Origin: Streptomyces sp. NBC_00442
GTDB lineage: Bacteria; Actinomycetota; Actinomycetes; Streptomycetales; Streptomycetaceae
DNA: 64,000 bases
Assembly: GCF_036014195.1 (NCBI RefSeq)
Contig: NZ_CP107918.1
Location: 3,534,001-3,598,000 of the forward strand
Direction of reading: 5' to 3'
Below the pieces are notes generated by a model. That model made no database searches. It saw only the letters and a program-made list of their open reading frames with translations, and had not been told where the DNA came from. The position numbers were made by a program, and so were the translations under genes. Shown here piece after piece: positions 35,116-44,040 of the stretch. Every line of letters begins with the position of its first letter. The first letter of the stretch is position 1.

Positions 35116-36630
35116 CTATGCCGCGGGAGCCGCCCCGGCGGGCGCGGGCACGGATCGTTCCGCCCGGTGCAGCAGGACCGCCGCGAGCAGTCCGCCCGCG
35201 AGCACCGCGACCGCGCCGACCAACTGGCTGGTCTCCAGTCCTGAGGCGAACGCGTCGGCGATCCGGCCCCGCTCGGCGTCGCCTCCCGCGGCGGCCAGGG
35301 CCGCGGGCAGCGAAGCCGCGGCGACCGGCACCAGCGCCGCGAACCGCGCGTTGAGCACTGCGCCGAGGACCGCGACGCCGAGCCCGTTGCCGAACTCCCC
35401 GAGCGTTCCGTTGACGCCCGCGCCGACGCCCGCCTTCTCCGGCGGGATCGCGCTCATGATGGCGTTGGCCATGGCCGGCATGGACAGGGCGATGCCCGCG
35501 CCCATCACGACGAGGCCGAGCAGCGTGCCGCCGTAGCTGTGCCCGCCGAGCAGCGCGATCGCGGCGAGCCCGGCCGCGACGGCGGTCATGCCGATCGCGA
35601 TGGCGCGCGGGGTGCCGGCCTTGGTGACCAGCTTGGCGCCGACGCCCACCATGTTGAGCACGATCACGCTGAGCGCGAGCGGCGCCGTACGAAGACCCGC
35701 CTCCAACGGACCGTATCCGAGGACGAATTGGAGGTGCTGGGTGAGCAGGAAGAGCGAACCGCCCATGCCGAAGGCCACCAGGATCGACCCGGCGACCGCG
35801 CCGACGAACTTCTGGTCGCGGAAGAAGTGCATGTCCAGCATCGGATGCTCGACGGTCAGCTCCCAGCGCGCGAACGCCGCGAGGAAGACGAGGCCGACGG
35901 CGGCCGGGACGAGCACCTGGCCCGAGAGCCAGCCGTGGCCCGGTCCGGAGATGATCGCGTAGACGACGCCGGTCATGCCGATGGTGGAGAGCAGCGCGCC
36001 CAGCAGGTCGGGCCGGTCTCCCTGCGGGTTCTTGGATTCCGGTACGAGGGTGACCACGGCGATCAGGCCGAGCACCGCCACCGGGATGTTGACCAGGAAG
36101 ATGGCGCCCCACCAGAAGTGGTCGAGCATGACGCCGCCGATGAGGGGACCGGCCGCGAAGCCGAGCGAGTTGACGGTGGCCCAGATGCCGATGGCCTTCA
36201 CGCGGGACTCGGCGTCGAAGATCTGCACGACGACGGCGAGCGTGGTGGTCATGAGCAGCGCCCCGCCGATGCCCATGCCCGCGCGGGCCGCGATGAGCTG
36301 TCCCGCGTTCTGCGCGAAGCCGGCGGCCAGCGAGCCGATCCCGAAGAGCGCGAGTCCCACTGCGAGCATCTTCTTGCGTCCGTAGCGGTCGGACGCGCTG
36401 CCCGCGGTGAGCAGAAGGCCGGACTGGACCAGCGAGTACGCGTTGATCATCCACTGGATGTCCGCGGTGGACGCGCCGAGCGAGGTGGTGAGCGAGGGGA
36501 TGGCGACGTTGAGGACGGTGTTGTCGAGCAGGACGGTGAGCTGGGCCAGGCAGATGACGCCGAGGATCAGCCAGCGCTGGGGATGCTGCCCGGTGGGTGC
36601 GGTCGGTTTCTCGGCTGTCGATGCGGTCAT
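35116..36630 (-). CDS. DHA2 (EmrB/QacA) MFS drug exporter
   Basis: 504 residues, about 14 membrane segments. LLDNTVLNVAIPSLTTSLGA (about 34-53), SASDRYGRKKMLAVGLALFG (motif A, about 78-97) and ARAGMGIGGALLMTTTLAVV (motif B/C) place it among proton-driven multidrug exporters. It keeps a standard length, unlike the tailed DHA2 protein at 30501. The TetR gene follows on the same strand, so the two may form an operon under autorepression. Confidence 0.93.
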   Translation of the reverse strand: MTASTAEKPTAPTGQHPQRWLILGVICLAQLTVLLDNTVLNVAIPSLTTSLGASTADIQWMINAYSLVQSGLLLTAGSASDRYGRKKMLAVGLALFGIGSLAAGFAQNAGQLIAARAGMGIGGALLMTTTLAVVVQIFDAESRVKAIGIWATVNSLGFAAGPLIGGVMLDHFWWGAIFLVNIPVAVLGLIAVVTLVPESKNPQGDRPDLLGALLSTIGMTGVVYAIISGPGHGWLSGQVLVPAAVGLVFLAAFARWELTVEHPMLDMHFFRDQKFVGAVAGSILVAFGMGGSLFLLTQHLQFVLGYGPLEAGLRTAPLALSVIVLNMVGVGAKLVTKAGTPRAIAIGMTAVAAGLAAIALLGGHSYGGTLLGLVVMGAGIALSMPAMANAIMSAIPPEKAGVGAGVNGTLGEFGNGLGVAVLGAVLNARFAALVPVAAASLPAALAAAGGDAERGRIADAFASGLETSQLVGAVAVLAGGLLAAVLLHRAERSVPAPAGAAPAA

Positions 36631-36663
36631 GGTGGTCCCCCGGCTTCCTGAACGGAGCTTCCT

Positions 36664-36740
36664 ATACGGCGTATGGCGTTGATGCCGCTGTACACCGTAA
36701 GGCAGCTCTTCTACGCCGTAAAGTCCATTACGGTGACCAG
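36664..36740. promoter_or_regulatory. Repeated TACGGYGTA motifs: likely TetR operators
   Basis: TACGGCGTA at 36665-36673 and, in the opposite orientation, TACACCGTA at 36690-36698 and TACGCCGTA at 36712-36720 lie between the exporter start and the divergent EEP gene; TTACGGTGA follows at 36728-36736. Three or four near-palindromic copies so placed suggest a repressor array for the TetR protein. Confidence 0.6.
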
Positions 36741-36771
36741 CGCGGACAGGCGCCGAGTGAAGGGGACGCGC

Positions 36772-37665
36772 ATGGCGAGGCTTTCAAGGCTCCACGGTCA
36801 TATGACTCAACTCACCCTTGCAACCGCTTTGTTGGGTCTCGCGTTCGCGCCGGCCGCACACGCCGCCCCGAACGCACCGAGCCCCGGCAACGCGTCGAGC
36901 GCCGCGAGCGCCCCGTACCGGGTACCGCTGCGCGTGGCGACGTACAACATCCACGCGGGCGCCGGGATGGACGACGTCTTCGACCTGGACCGCCAGGCCG
37001 CGGCGCTGCGCGCCCTGCATGCCGACGTGATCGGACTCGAAGAGGTCGACGTGCACTGGGGGGCGCGCAGCCAGAACCGGGACGTGGCGACGGAGCTCGC
37101 GGCGCGGCTCGGCATGCACGTCTCGTTCGCGCCGATATACAGCCTCGACCCCGCTCAACCGGGCGGCCCCCGGCGCGAGTTCGGGGTGGCGGTGCTGTCC
37201 CGGTACGCGATCCTGGGCTCCGGGAACCACGAGATCACCCGGCTCTCCACCCAGGTGCCGGACCCCGTGCCGGCTCCCGCGCCCGGCTTCGGCGAGGTGC
37301 GGCTGCGGGTGCGCGGGGTGCCGGTCCACGTGTACGTCACCCACCTCGACTACCGGGGCGACCCTTCGGTGCGGGTGGCGCAGGTCGCCGACACCCGCCG
37401 GATCATGAACGCCGACCGGGGCGCCCGCACGATCCTGCTCGGCGACTTCAATGCCGTACCGACCGCCCCTGAACTGGCCCCACTGTGGCGGGAGTTGAGC
37501 GACGCCGATTCTGGGTCCAACAGTTTCCCGGCCGATGTGCCGGACCGTCGGATCGACTACGTGGCCGTGGAGAGGGGCGCGGTGTCGGTGCGCGACGCGG
37601 CGGTGGCCGAGACGCTCGCCTCGGACCACCGCCCCGTGGTCGCCGACCTGCTGCTGCGCCGGTGA
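36772..37665 (+). CDS. Secreted endonuclease/exonuclease/phosphatase-family protein
   Basis: 297 residues from ATG 36772 (AAGGGGA upstream). The signal peptide (about 1-32, LATALLGLAFAPAAHA|AP) marks export. The EEP core is intact: VATYNIHAG (53-61, Asn metal ligand), IGLEEVDVHWG (Glu), VYVTHLDYRGD, ILLGDFNAVP (Asp-x-Asn) and ASDHRPVVADL (catalytic Asp-His). Substrates could be sphingomyelin, nucleic acid or an inositol phosphate; the SDHRPV end is generic. It is divergent from the exporter and convergent with the glycosyltransferase gene. Confidence 0.88.
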   Translation: MARLSRLHGHMTQLTLATALLGLAFAPAAHAAPNAPSPGNASSAASAPYRVPLRVATYNIHAGAGMDDVFDLDRQAAALRALHADVIGLEEVDVHWGARSQNRDVATELAARLGMHVSFAPIYSLDPAQPGGPRREFGVAVLSRYAILGSGNHEITRLSTQVPDPVPAPAPGFGEVRLRVRGVPVHVYVTHLDYRGDPSVRVAQVADTRRIMNADRGARTILLGDFNAVPTAPELAPLWRELSDADSGSNSFPADVPDRRIDYVAVERGAVSVRDAAVAETLASDHRPVVADLLLRR

Positions 37666-37702
37666 GGGCCGCGGGCTCGAACGCCGCGCGGACCGGCGGC
37701 GG

Positions 37703-39928
37703 TCAGCCGACGGGTGAGGTCAGGTCGTAGAAGGTGGCGGTGCCCACCGTCACCTTCTTGAAGGCCGACTCCACCCAGCTGCTGATGGCGCTGCCGCCGG
37801 ACCGTCCCCCGCCGCCCATCAGGCCCCCGCCGCTCGCGACGAAGTAGTGGATCCTCCCGTCGGCGACGTACTTCTTGAACTGGGCCAGGGTCGGCGAGGG
37901 ATCGCTGCCGTTGAAGCCGCCGATCGCCATCACCGGTTTCTGGGTGGCGAGTTGGTAGCTCGCGGCGTTCTGCGAGCCGATGGCGGCCGCGGCCCAGGTG
38001 TACCGGTCCGCGTCGTCCTTCAGAAGTGCCTGGGCCTGCGCGCCGACCTTGGCGCCGTCGAGCAGCCCGCCCATGCCGCCGCCCGCGGCCCCCGTGCCGC
38101 CGCGCCCACCGGCGCCCGTGCCGGGACCGCCCTGCGTTCCGCCGGCGGCCCGGCCGGGGACACCCGGGGGCTGCCCCGTACCGCCACCTGGCACGCCCTG
38201 CCCCTGGCCCTGACCTTGTCCCTGGCCCGTCCCGCGCCCGGTCTGCCCGCCGGCTTGCCCCGTGCCCGGAGCGCCGCCGAACCGCATGCCGCCGCCTGCG
38301 CCACGGCCGCCGCCGGGACCTCCCCCGGGGCCGCCACCCATGCTCGCGCCCGCGGGTCCCGCCGTGACGATCGAGCCGGTGTGGCCGCTGTCCAGCGTGC
38401 TCACCGTGTACGCGGCGGGGCCCGCGAGGGACGCGACGAGCCCGGCCCCCGCGACGCCGAGCGCCACCCCGCGGTTCAGCCGGCCCGCGAGCGCGAGGCC
38501 CACCGCCGCCACCAGGCCGCACACCAGGACCGCCCAGCGCAGCCAGGGCACGTAGTCCGGGGTGCGCGCGAGCAGCACGTACGACCACAGGGACGTGGCC
38601 GCGACGGTCGCCGCGAGCCCGAGCGCCGCCCCCACGCGCGACCGCTCCTCCCACAGGACCGTCACGCCCATGCCGACGAGCGCCGCGATGTAGGGGGCCA
38701 GGGCCACCGTGTAGTACTGGTGGAAGATCCCCGCCATGAAGCTGAAGATCGCGCACGTCATCAGGAGCGCCCCGCCCCAGGCGAGGAACGCGGCCCGCGC
38801 GGTGTCGGTGCGCCGGGCCTTCCAGGTGACGACGAGGCCCGCGACCAGCAGGAGCAGGGCCGCGGGGAGCAGCCAGGAGATCTGGGCGCCGATCTCCGAG
38901 TCGAACATGCGGCCAATGCCGGTCGCGCCCCATCCGCCACCGCCCCCGCCGCCCCCCGGGCGCATGCCCGCCGGCAGGTCCGCACCCGCGGGGAGGCCCA
39001 TGCCGCCGGGCCGTGCGGCTCCGCCGCCGACACTGCCGGTCTCGTCGCCGCTGAGGCGGCCCAGACCGTTGTAGCCGAAGGTGAGTTCCAGGAAGGAGTT
39101 GTGCTGCGAGCCGCCGATGTAGGGGCGCGACGAGGCGGGCCACAGCTCGACGGCGGCCACCCACCATCCGCCGGATACCACCAACACGCCTGTTGCCAGG
39201 GCGAGTTGACCGATGCGGCGACGTACGGAGGTGGGGGCGCACACCCCGTAGAGGAGAGCGAGCGGCGGCAGGATCAGGAAGGCCTGGAGGGTCTTGGTCA
39301 GGAACGCGAAACCGATCGCGACCCCGGCCCACACCAGCCACTTGGTCCGGGCACCCTCCAGGGCGCGCAGCACGCAGTAGACGGTGACCGTCATCAGGAG
39401 CGCGAGCAGCGCGTCCGGGTTGTTGAAGCGGAACATCAGCGCCGCCACCGGGGTCAGGGCCAGCACCGCGCCGGAGATCAGCCCGGCGGCCGGGCTGAAC
39501 CGGCGCCGCACCGCCGCGTACAGGACGGCGACCGTGCCCACCCCCATCAGGACCTCGGGCAGCAGGATCTGCCAGGAGCCGAGGCCGAAGAGGCGTACCG
39601 ACAGGGCCATCGGCCACAGCGCGGCCGGGGGCTTGTCCACGGTGATCGCGTTGGCGGCGTCGAGCGAGCCGAAGAAGAACGCCTTCCAGCTCTGGCTGCC
39701 CGCCTGAACGGCCGCCGAGTAGAAGGAGTTGGCGTATCCGGAGGCGCTCAGGTTCCACAGGTAGGCGGCGAGGGCGACGGCGAGCAGCGCGAACAGTGCG
39801 GGCCGCGCCCAGGCGGGGTCCTCGGGGCGGCCGCGCCACAGCCGGCCCGGCACGGACCGGTGCTGCCCGGCGCCGTCGGCCCCCTCGTGCGGGTCGGCCT
39901 GGCCGGCCTGGGAGGTGGTCGTGGTCAT
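37703..39928 (-). CDS. Membrane glycosyltransferase of the ArnT/PMT (GT39/GT83) type
   Basis: 741 residues from ATG 39926-39928, overlapping the stop of the gene upstream by four bases. About 11-13 membrane segments. The first extracytoplasmic loop holds SFYSAAVQAGSQSWKAFFFG and ITVDKPPAALWPMAL, where the acidic residue with DKPP is the catalytic signature of the family in actinobacteria. Two Gly-rich inserts are present (GGAARPGGMGLPAG near 300-325 and GGGPGGGPGGGRGAGGG with GQGQGQGQG near 525-580). The extracellular C-terminal domain (about 620-741) has VMAIGGFNGSDPSPTLAQFK and SWVESAFKKVTVGTATFYDL. It likely transfers a sugar from a polyprenyl carrier, made by the coupled GT2 protein, to the cell surface. 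Confidence 0.88.
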   Translation of the reverse strand: MTTTTSQAGQADPHEGADGAGQHRSVPGRLWRGRPEDPAWARPALFALLAVALAAYLWNLSASGYANSFYSAAVQAGSQSWKAFFFGSLDAANAITVDKPPAALWPMALSVRLFGLGSWQILLPEVLMGVGTVAVLYAAVRRRFSPAAGLISGAVLALTPVAALMFRFNNPDALLALLMTVTVYCVLRALEGARTKWLVWAGVAIGFAFLTKTLQAFLILPPLALLYGVCAPTSVRRRIGQLALATGVLVVSGGWWVAAVELWPASSRPYIGGSQHNSFLELTFGYNGLGRLSGDETGSVGGGAARPGGMGLPAGADLPAGMRPGGGGGGGGWGATGIGRMFDSEIGAQISWLLPAALLLLVAGLVVTWKARRTDTARAAFLAWGGALLMTCAIFSFMAGIFHQYYTVALAPYIAALVGMGVTVLWEERSRVGAALGLAATVAATSLWSYVLLARTPDYVPWLRWAVLVCGLVAAVGLALAGRLNRGVALGVAGAGLVASLAGPAAYTVSTLDSGHTGSIVTAGPAGASMGGGPGGGPGGGRGAGGGMRFGGAPGTGQAGGQTGRGTGQGQGQGQGQGVPGGGTGQPPGVPGRAAGGTQGGPGTGAGGRGGTGAAGGGMGGLLDGAKVGAQAQALLKDDADRYTWAAAAIGSQNAASYQLATQKPVMAIGGFNGSDPSPTLAQFKKYVADGRIHYFVASGGGLMGGGGRSGGSAISSWVESAFKKVTVGTATFYDLTSPVG

Positions 39929-41247
39929 CGTGCGTCGCCCTTCGGTTCGGCGGGGTGGATCGGGGTGCGGTCGGGGAAGACCCAGGCGCGGAACAGCAGG
40001 AAGCGCAGGACGGTCGCCGCGAGGTTCGCCGCGACGAGGACGGCCACCTCGGTGGAGTGCGCGGCGCCGGCGTGGGCCGCGCCGAGGGCCGCGAGCGAGC
40101 CGCTGGTCAGCGCGAGCCCGATGGCGAACACCGCGAGTCCCTGCGCCTGGTGACGCACGGCACGGTCGCGGCCCCGCACCCCGAACGTGAGCCGCCGGTT
40201 GGCCGCGGTGTTCGCCACCGTCGACACCAACAGAGCCGAAGCGTTGGCGAGTTGGGGCCCGGCCACGGTGCGCGAGAGCGCGTACAGGGCGAGGTAGAGG
40301 AGGGTGGAGAGCGCCCCCACCACACAGAACCCCACGAGCTGGCGGGCCAGGCCGCCCGGCACGCCGGGGAGCTGGCGGTCGCGGGGGTCGTCGCCGAACG
40401 GCCGGGAGAGCCGGTCCAGCGGCAGTGCCCCCACCGCGAGCGCCCGCCCGACCCGCCACACCCCCAAGAAGTCGTCCTTGGCGGTGCTGACGATGTGCAC
40501 GGTGCTCGCGGGATCGTCGACCCAGTCCACCGGCACCTCGTGGATGCGAAGCCCCGCCCGCTCGGCCAGCACCAGCATCTCGGTGTCGAAGAACCACCCG
40601 GTGTCCTCGACCATCGGCAGCAGCCGCTGGGCGACGTCGCGCCGGATCGCCTTGAACCCGCACTGCGCGTCGGAGAACCGCGCCGAGAGCGAACCGCGCA
40701 GGATCAGGTTGTACGCGCGCGAGATGAACTCCCGCTTGGCGCCGCGCACCACCCGCGACGAGCGGGCGAGCCGGGAGCCGATGGCGAGGTCCGAATGACC
40801 GGAGATGAGCGGCGCGACCAGCGGGAGCAGGGCGTTGAGGTCGGTCGACAGATCCACGTCCATGTAGGCGAGCACCGGCGCGTCGGACGCCGACCACACC
40901 GTGCGCAGCGCCCGCCCGCGCCCCTTCTCCTCCAGCCGGAAGGCCCGCACCTCGGGGATCTCGCGCGCAAGTCTCGCCGAAATCAAGGGAGTCGAGTCGG
41001 TGCTCGCGTTGTCCGCCACGGTGATCCGGAACCCGTACGGGAAGGTCCCCGCGAGGTGCTCGTGCAGCCGCCGCACACACCGCTCCAGGTCCTGCTCCTC
41101 GTTGTGGACGGGCACCGTCACGTCGAGCACGGGCGTGCCGGCCGGCTGGACGGGCAGGTGGCGGCGGGCCGGGAGGGTCATCGGATGCGCCGGGCTCACC
41201 GCATGCGGCGCGGTCGTGGCGCTCGTGGCAGAAGGGTCGGTTCGCAT
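39925..41247 (-). CDS. GT2 polyprenyl-phosphate glycosyltransferase with GtrA-like C-terminus
   Basis: 440 residues. The N-terminal GT-A domain has VTVPVHNEEQDLERCVRRLH, then ADNASTDST, YMDVDLSTDL (the D-x-D, about 128-130), SDAQCGFKAIRRDVAQRLLP and WFFDTEMLVLAERAGLRIHE, as in dolichol/undecaprenyl-phosphate sugar synthases. The C-terminal ~130 residues form four membrane helices of the GtrA type (RQLVGFCVVGALSTLLYLAL; LTFGVRGRDRA; LFRAWVFPD), thought to flip or hold the lipid-linked sugar. ATGA overlap with the membrane glycosyltransferase gene indicates coupling: this enzyme makes the donor, the next uses it. Confidence 0.92.
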   Translation of the reverse strand: MRTDPSATSATTAPHAVSPAHPMTLPARRHLPVQPAGTPVLDVTVPVHNEEQDLERCVRRLHEHLAGTFPYGFRITVADNASTDSTPLISARLAREIPEVRAFRLEEKGRGRALRTVWSASDAPVLAYMDVDLSTDLNALLPLVAPLISGHSDLAIGSRLARSSRVVRGAKREFISRAYNLILRGSLSARFSDAQCGFKAIRRDVAQRLLPMVEDTGWFFDTEMLVLAERAGLRIHEVPVDWVDDPASTVHIVSTAKDDFLGVWRVGRALAVGALPLDRLSRPFGDDPRDRQLPGVPGGLARQLVGFCVVGALSTLLYLALYALSRTVAGPQLANASALLVSTVANTAANRRLTFGVRGRDRAVRHQAQGLAVFAIGLALTSGSLAALGAAHAGAAHSTEVAVLVAANLAATVLRFLLFRAWVFPDRTPIHPAEPKGDAR

Positions 41248-41312
41248 ACGACGACCCTCGCGAGGGCCGCTGTCACACCTGTGTGGTCAGCCTGTGCCGG
41301 GGCTGTGAGATG

Positions 41313-43184
41313 TCACTTGGCCAGGGGGAGCGGGGCCGGCTCGGGGAGTGCACCGTGCGCGGGGAGGGGGCCGGTGGGAGCGGCGGTAGCGGAGGAGGTG
41401 GCGGCCGCGGTGGTGGTGGTCGTGGCGGCTGCGGTGGTGGTGGTCGTGGCGGCCGCGGTGGTGGTGGTCGTGGCGGCCGCGGTGGTGGTGGTCGTGGCGG
41501 CCGCGGTGGTGGTGGTCGTGGCGGCCGCGGTGGTGGTGGTCGTGGCGGCCGCGGTGGTGGTGGCGGCCGCGGTGGTGGTGGCGGCCGCGGTGGTGGTGGC
41601 GGCCGCGGTGGTGGCGGTGACGACGGCCGGCAGGAGGACGGCGAACACCGTCCGTCCGGGGGCGCTGCGCACGCTCACCCGGCCGCCGTGCGCGGCGACG
41701 ACGGCCTGCACGATGGCGAGCCCGAGCCCGGTGGAGCCGGCGTTGCGGGAGCGGGACGCGTCACCGCGCGCGAACCGTTCGAAGACGTGCGGAAGGAGTC
41801 CGTCCGGGATCCCGGGCCCGGTGTCCTCGATCTCGACGAGGACCCACCTTCCGCGCGGCTCGACCCGGGCGGTCACCGTCGTACCGGGCGGGGTGTGCGT
41901 ACGGGCATTGGCGAGCAGATTGACGAACACCTGCTGGAGCCGCTCGTGGTCGCCGCGCACCGCGACGGGCTCCGACGGCAGTTCGAGCCGCCAGGTATGG
42001 CCCTGACCCGCGGCATGCGCGTCGCCGACCACATCCACGACGAGCGAGGAGAGATCGGTGCTCTGGTACGAGAGCGGGCGTCCGGCGTCGAGGCGGGCGA
42101 GCAGCAGCAGGTCCTCGACGAGACCCGTCATACGGGCCGCCTCCGACTCGATGCGGCCCAGCGAATGCCGGGTATCGGGCCCGATGTCCTCGCGGCCGCG
42201 CCGGGTCAGCTCGGCGTAGCCGCGGATGGAGGCGAGCGGCGTCCTGAGCTCGTGGCTGGCGTCGGCGACGAACTGCCGCACCCGCGTCTCGCTCTCCTGC
42301 CGCGCGCTGAGCGCCTCGTGCACATGGTCGAGCATCCGGTTGAGCGCGGCGCCCACCTGCCCGACCTCGGTCCGTGCGTCCGCCTCGGCGCCCGGCACGC
42401 GCTCGTACAGCGTCACCTCGCCGCTGTGCAGGGGGAGTTCGGAGACCCGGGTGGCGGTCGACGCGACCCGGCGCAACGGGCGCAGGGCCACCCCGACGAT
42501 CGCCGCGCCGGCGATCCCCGCGGCCACGAGCCCGGCGGCGGTCACACAGATCACCACGATGATCAGGGTGCTCACGGTGGAGTCCACGGCGTCGGTGGGG
42601 AAGCCGAGGACGAAGCCGCCGTCCTGGTCCCACACCGCCCGGTAGTCACCGAGACCGGGCACCGAAACGGAGTGCACTCGGCCGTCCTTGGCCACGCCGG
42701 CCAAGGCCCGGGTCTGCGCGGCGGAGAGCGCGGCGCTGCGGGCCTCGTTCTGGCGCTCGGGACGCACGGCCTGCGCGCCGGTGATCCGCCCGTCGGCGCC
42801 CGGCCCGGCCGCCACGGCGTGCAGCGGCTGGCCGGGCCGGGACACGACGAAGTCGATGCGGCCGGCGGTGGGGCCGGAGCCGGAGCCGGAGCCGTTGAGG
42901 ACGCCGTTGCCGCCGAGGGTGCCGTTGCCGCCGTTGCCGCCGTTGCCGCCGAGGGTGCCGAGGGTGCCGTTTCCGGCGGCGGGGTCGGCGCCGGGCGATG
43001 CGTGACCGCCCATCCGCCCGGGTACGAGGGCGCCGGTCAGCTGGGCGTCCAGCTGACTCTGGAGGTTGGCGCCCATCGCGAGCACGGTCACCGTGCCGAT
43101 GACGGCGCCCACCACCGCGAGCAGCGCCACCGCCGACACGACGAGCCGGGTGCGCAGCGACCAGGGCCGACGGAATCTCCCCAC
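41313..43184 (-). CDS. HAMP sensor histidine kinase with a Thr/Ala repeat tail
   Basis: 623 residues from GTG 43182-43184. TM1 is at about 13-37 and TM2 at about 204-232; the loop between is external and has a GGNG-repeat insert (about 72-100). HAMP follows (about 233-285), then HisKA with ASHELRTP (His311), N box VNLLANARTHTPPG, and G boxes EIEDTGPGIP and GSTGLGLAIVQAVVAAHGG. The receptor-kinase core is complete. The C-terminal ~110 residues are made of TAAATTTT and TAAATT units, coded by 24 bp and 18 bp tandem repeats, unlike any usual kinase. Its response regulator gene lies seven bases upstream; the glycosyltransferase pair follows 65 bases downstream and may be a target. Confidence 0.93.
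   Translation of the reverse strand: MGRFRRPWSLRTRLVVSAVALLAVVGAVIGTVTVLAMGANLQSQLDAQLTGALVPGRMGGHASPGADPAAGNGTLGTLGGNGGNGGNGTLGGNGVLNGSGSGSGPTAGRIDFVVSRPGQPLHAVAAGPGADGRITGAQAVRPERQNEARSAALSAAQTRALAGVAKDGRVHSVSVPGLGDYRAVWDQDGGFVLGFPTDAVDSTVSTLIIVVICVTAAGLVAAGIAGAAIVGVALRPLRRVASTATRVSELPLHSGEVTLYERVPGAEADARTEVGQVGAALNRMLDHVHEALSARQESETRVRQFVADASHELRTPLASIRGYAELTRRGREDIGPDTRHSLGRIESEAARMTGLVEDLLLLARLDAGRPLSYQSTDLSSLVVDVVGDAHAAGQGHTWRLELPSEPVAVRGDHERLQQVFVNLLANARTHTPPGTTVTARVEPRGRWVLVEIEDTGPGIPDGLLPHVFERFARGDASRSRNAGSTGLGLAIVQAVVAAHGGRVSVRSAPGRTVFAVLLPAVVTATTAAATTTAAATTTAAATTTAAATTTTTAAATTTTTAAATTTTTAAATTTTTAAATTTTTAAATTTTTAAATSSATAAPTGPLPAHGALPEPAPLPLAK
41399..41618. repeat. 24 bp and 18 bp tandem repeats in the kinase C-terminus
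   Basis: About six copies of a 24 bp unit (GGCGGCCGCGGTGGTGGTGG plus TCGT) are followed by four copies of an 18 bp unit lacking six bases. Both periods are multiples of three, so gain or loss keeps the frame. Confidence 0.88.
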
Positions 43185-43191
43185 CTCGCCC

Positions 43192-43932
43192 CTACTCGCC
43201 CGGCTTGATCAGGTACCCCGCGCCGCGGCGCGTGTGGATCATCGGCGAGCGCCCGGCGTCGATCTTGCGCCGCAGATACGAGATATAGAGCTCCACCACA
43301 TTGGCCTGGCCGCCGAAGTCGTAGGACCACACACGGTCGAGGATCTGCGCCTTGCTGAGCACCCGGCGCGGGTTGCGCATGAGGAAGCGGAGCAGTTCGA
43401 ACTCGGTCGCGGTGAGGTGGATGTTGACCCCGCCCCGCGCGACGTCGTGGCTGTCCTCGTCGAGGGTGAGGTCGCCTACGGCCAGCACCGACTCGCTGCG
43501 CAGGGCGGCCGTGCCCGAGCGCCGTATCAGGCCGCGCAGCCGGGCCACGACCTCCTCCAGGCTGAACGGCTTGGTGACGTAGTCGTCGCCGCCCGCCGTG
43601 AGCCCGGCGATCCGGTCCTCGACGGAGTCCTTGGCGGTGAGGAACAGCACGGGCACGTCGGGGAGTTCGCGGCGCAGCCGGCCGAGCACGGCGAGCCCGT
43701 CCATGTCGGGCAGCATGATGTCGAGGACCACGGCGTCGGGCCGGAACTCGCGGGCGTCACGCACCGCTGCGGCCCCGTCGCCGGCGCTGCGCACCTCCCA
43801 GCCTTCGTAGCGCAGCGCCATGGAGAGGAGCTCGCTGAGCGGCGCCTCGTCGTCCACGACGAGCACGCGGACGGGGCTCCCGTCCGGCCTGAGCATTTCG
43901 GTCCGCCCCTGGGGCGAGGAGGTAACGGTCAT
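43192..43932 (-). CDS. OmpR-family response regulator
   Basis: 246 residues from ATG 43930-43932 (GGGTGAGG upstream). Receiver: VDDEAP (27-32), phospho-acceptor Asp71 in VVLDIMLPD, Thr in LFLTAKD, Lys121 in YVTKPFS. DNA-binding winged helix (about 155-245): LTATEFELLRFLMRNPRRVL, ILDRVWSYDFGGQANVVELY, ISYLRRKID and IHTRRGAGYLIKP. It is paired with the histidine kinase seven bases downstream. Length and domains are standard. Targets may include the adjacent glycosyltransferase genes (inference). Confidence 0.95.
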   Translation of the reverse strand: MTVTSSPQGRTEMLRPDGSPVRVLVVDDEAPLSELLSMALRYEGWEVRSAGDGAAAVRDAREFRPDAVVLDIMLPDMDGLAVLGRLRRELPDVPVLFLTAKDSVEDRIAGLTAGGDDYVTKPFSLEEVVARLRGLIRRSGTAALRSESVLAVGDLTLDEDSHDVARGGVNIHLTATEFELLRFLMRNPRRVLSKAQILDRVWSYDFGGQANVVELYISYLRRKIDAGRSPMIHTRRGAGYLIKPGE

Positions 43933-44040
43933 GGGCCTCACCCTGTGAGGGGGCCGTGAGAACAGCCTTGCCCGTTCCTGTGATTTCCCTGAGAAAGTCC
44001 CCGCTGGGCCCGGGGGGCGGGCTTCGGCCGGGGCCGGGCC

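Noticed and set aside
37847..40153. A 768-codon plus-strand frame opposite the glycosyltransferases
   Set aside because: Family-free, His/Arg/Gly-rich and wholly antisense to two genes with clear domains and ATGA coupling.
41399..41618. Regular repeats that might suggest a CRISPR array
   Set aside because: Units are contiguous 24 bp and 18 bp repeats without unique spacers, and they are in frame inside a kinase gene.
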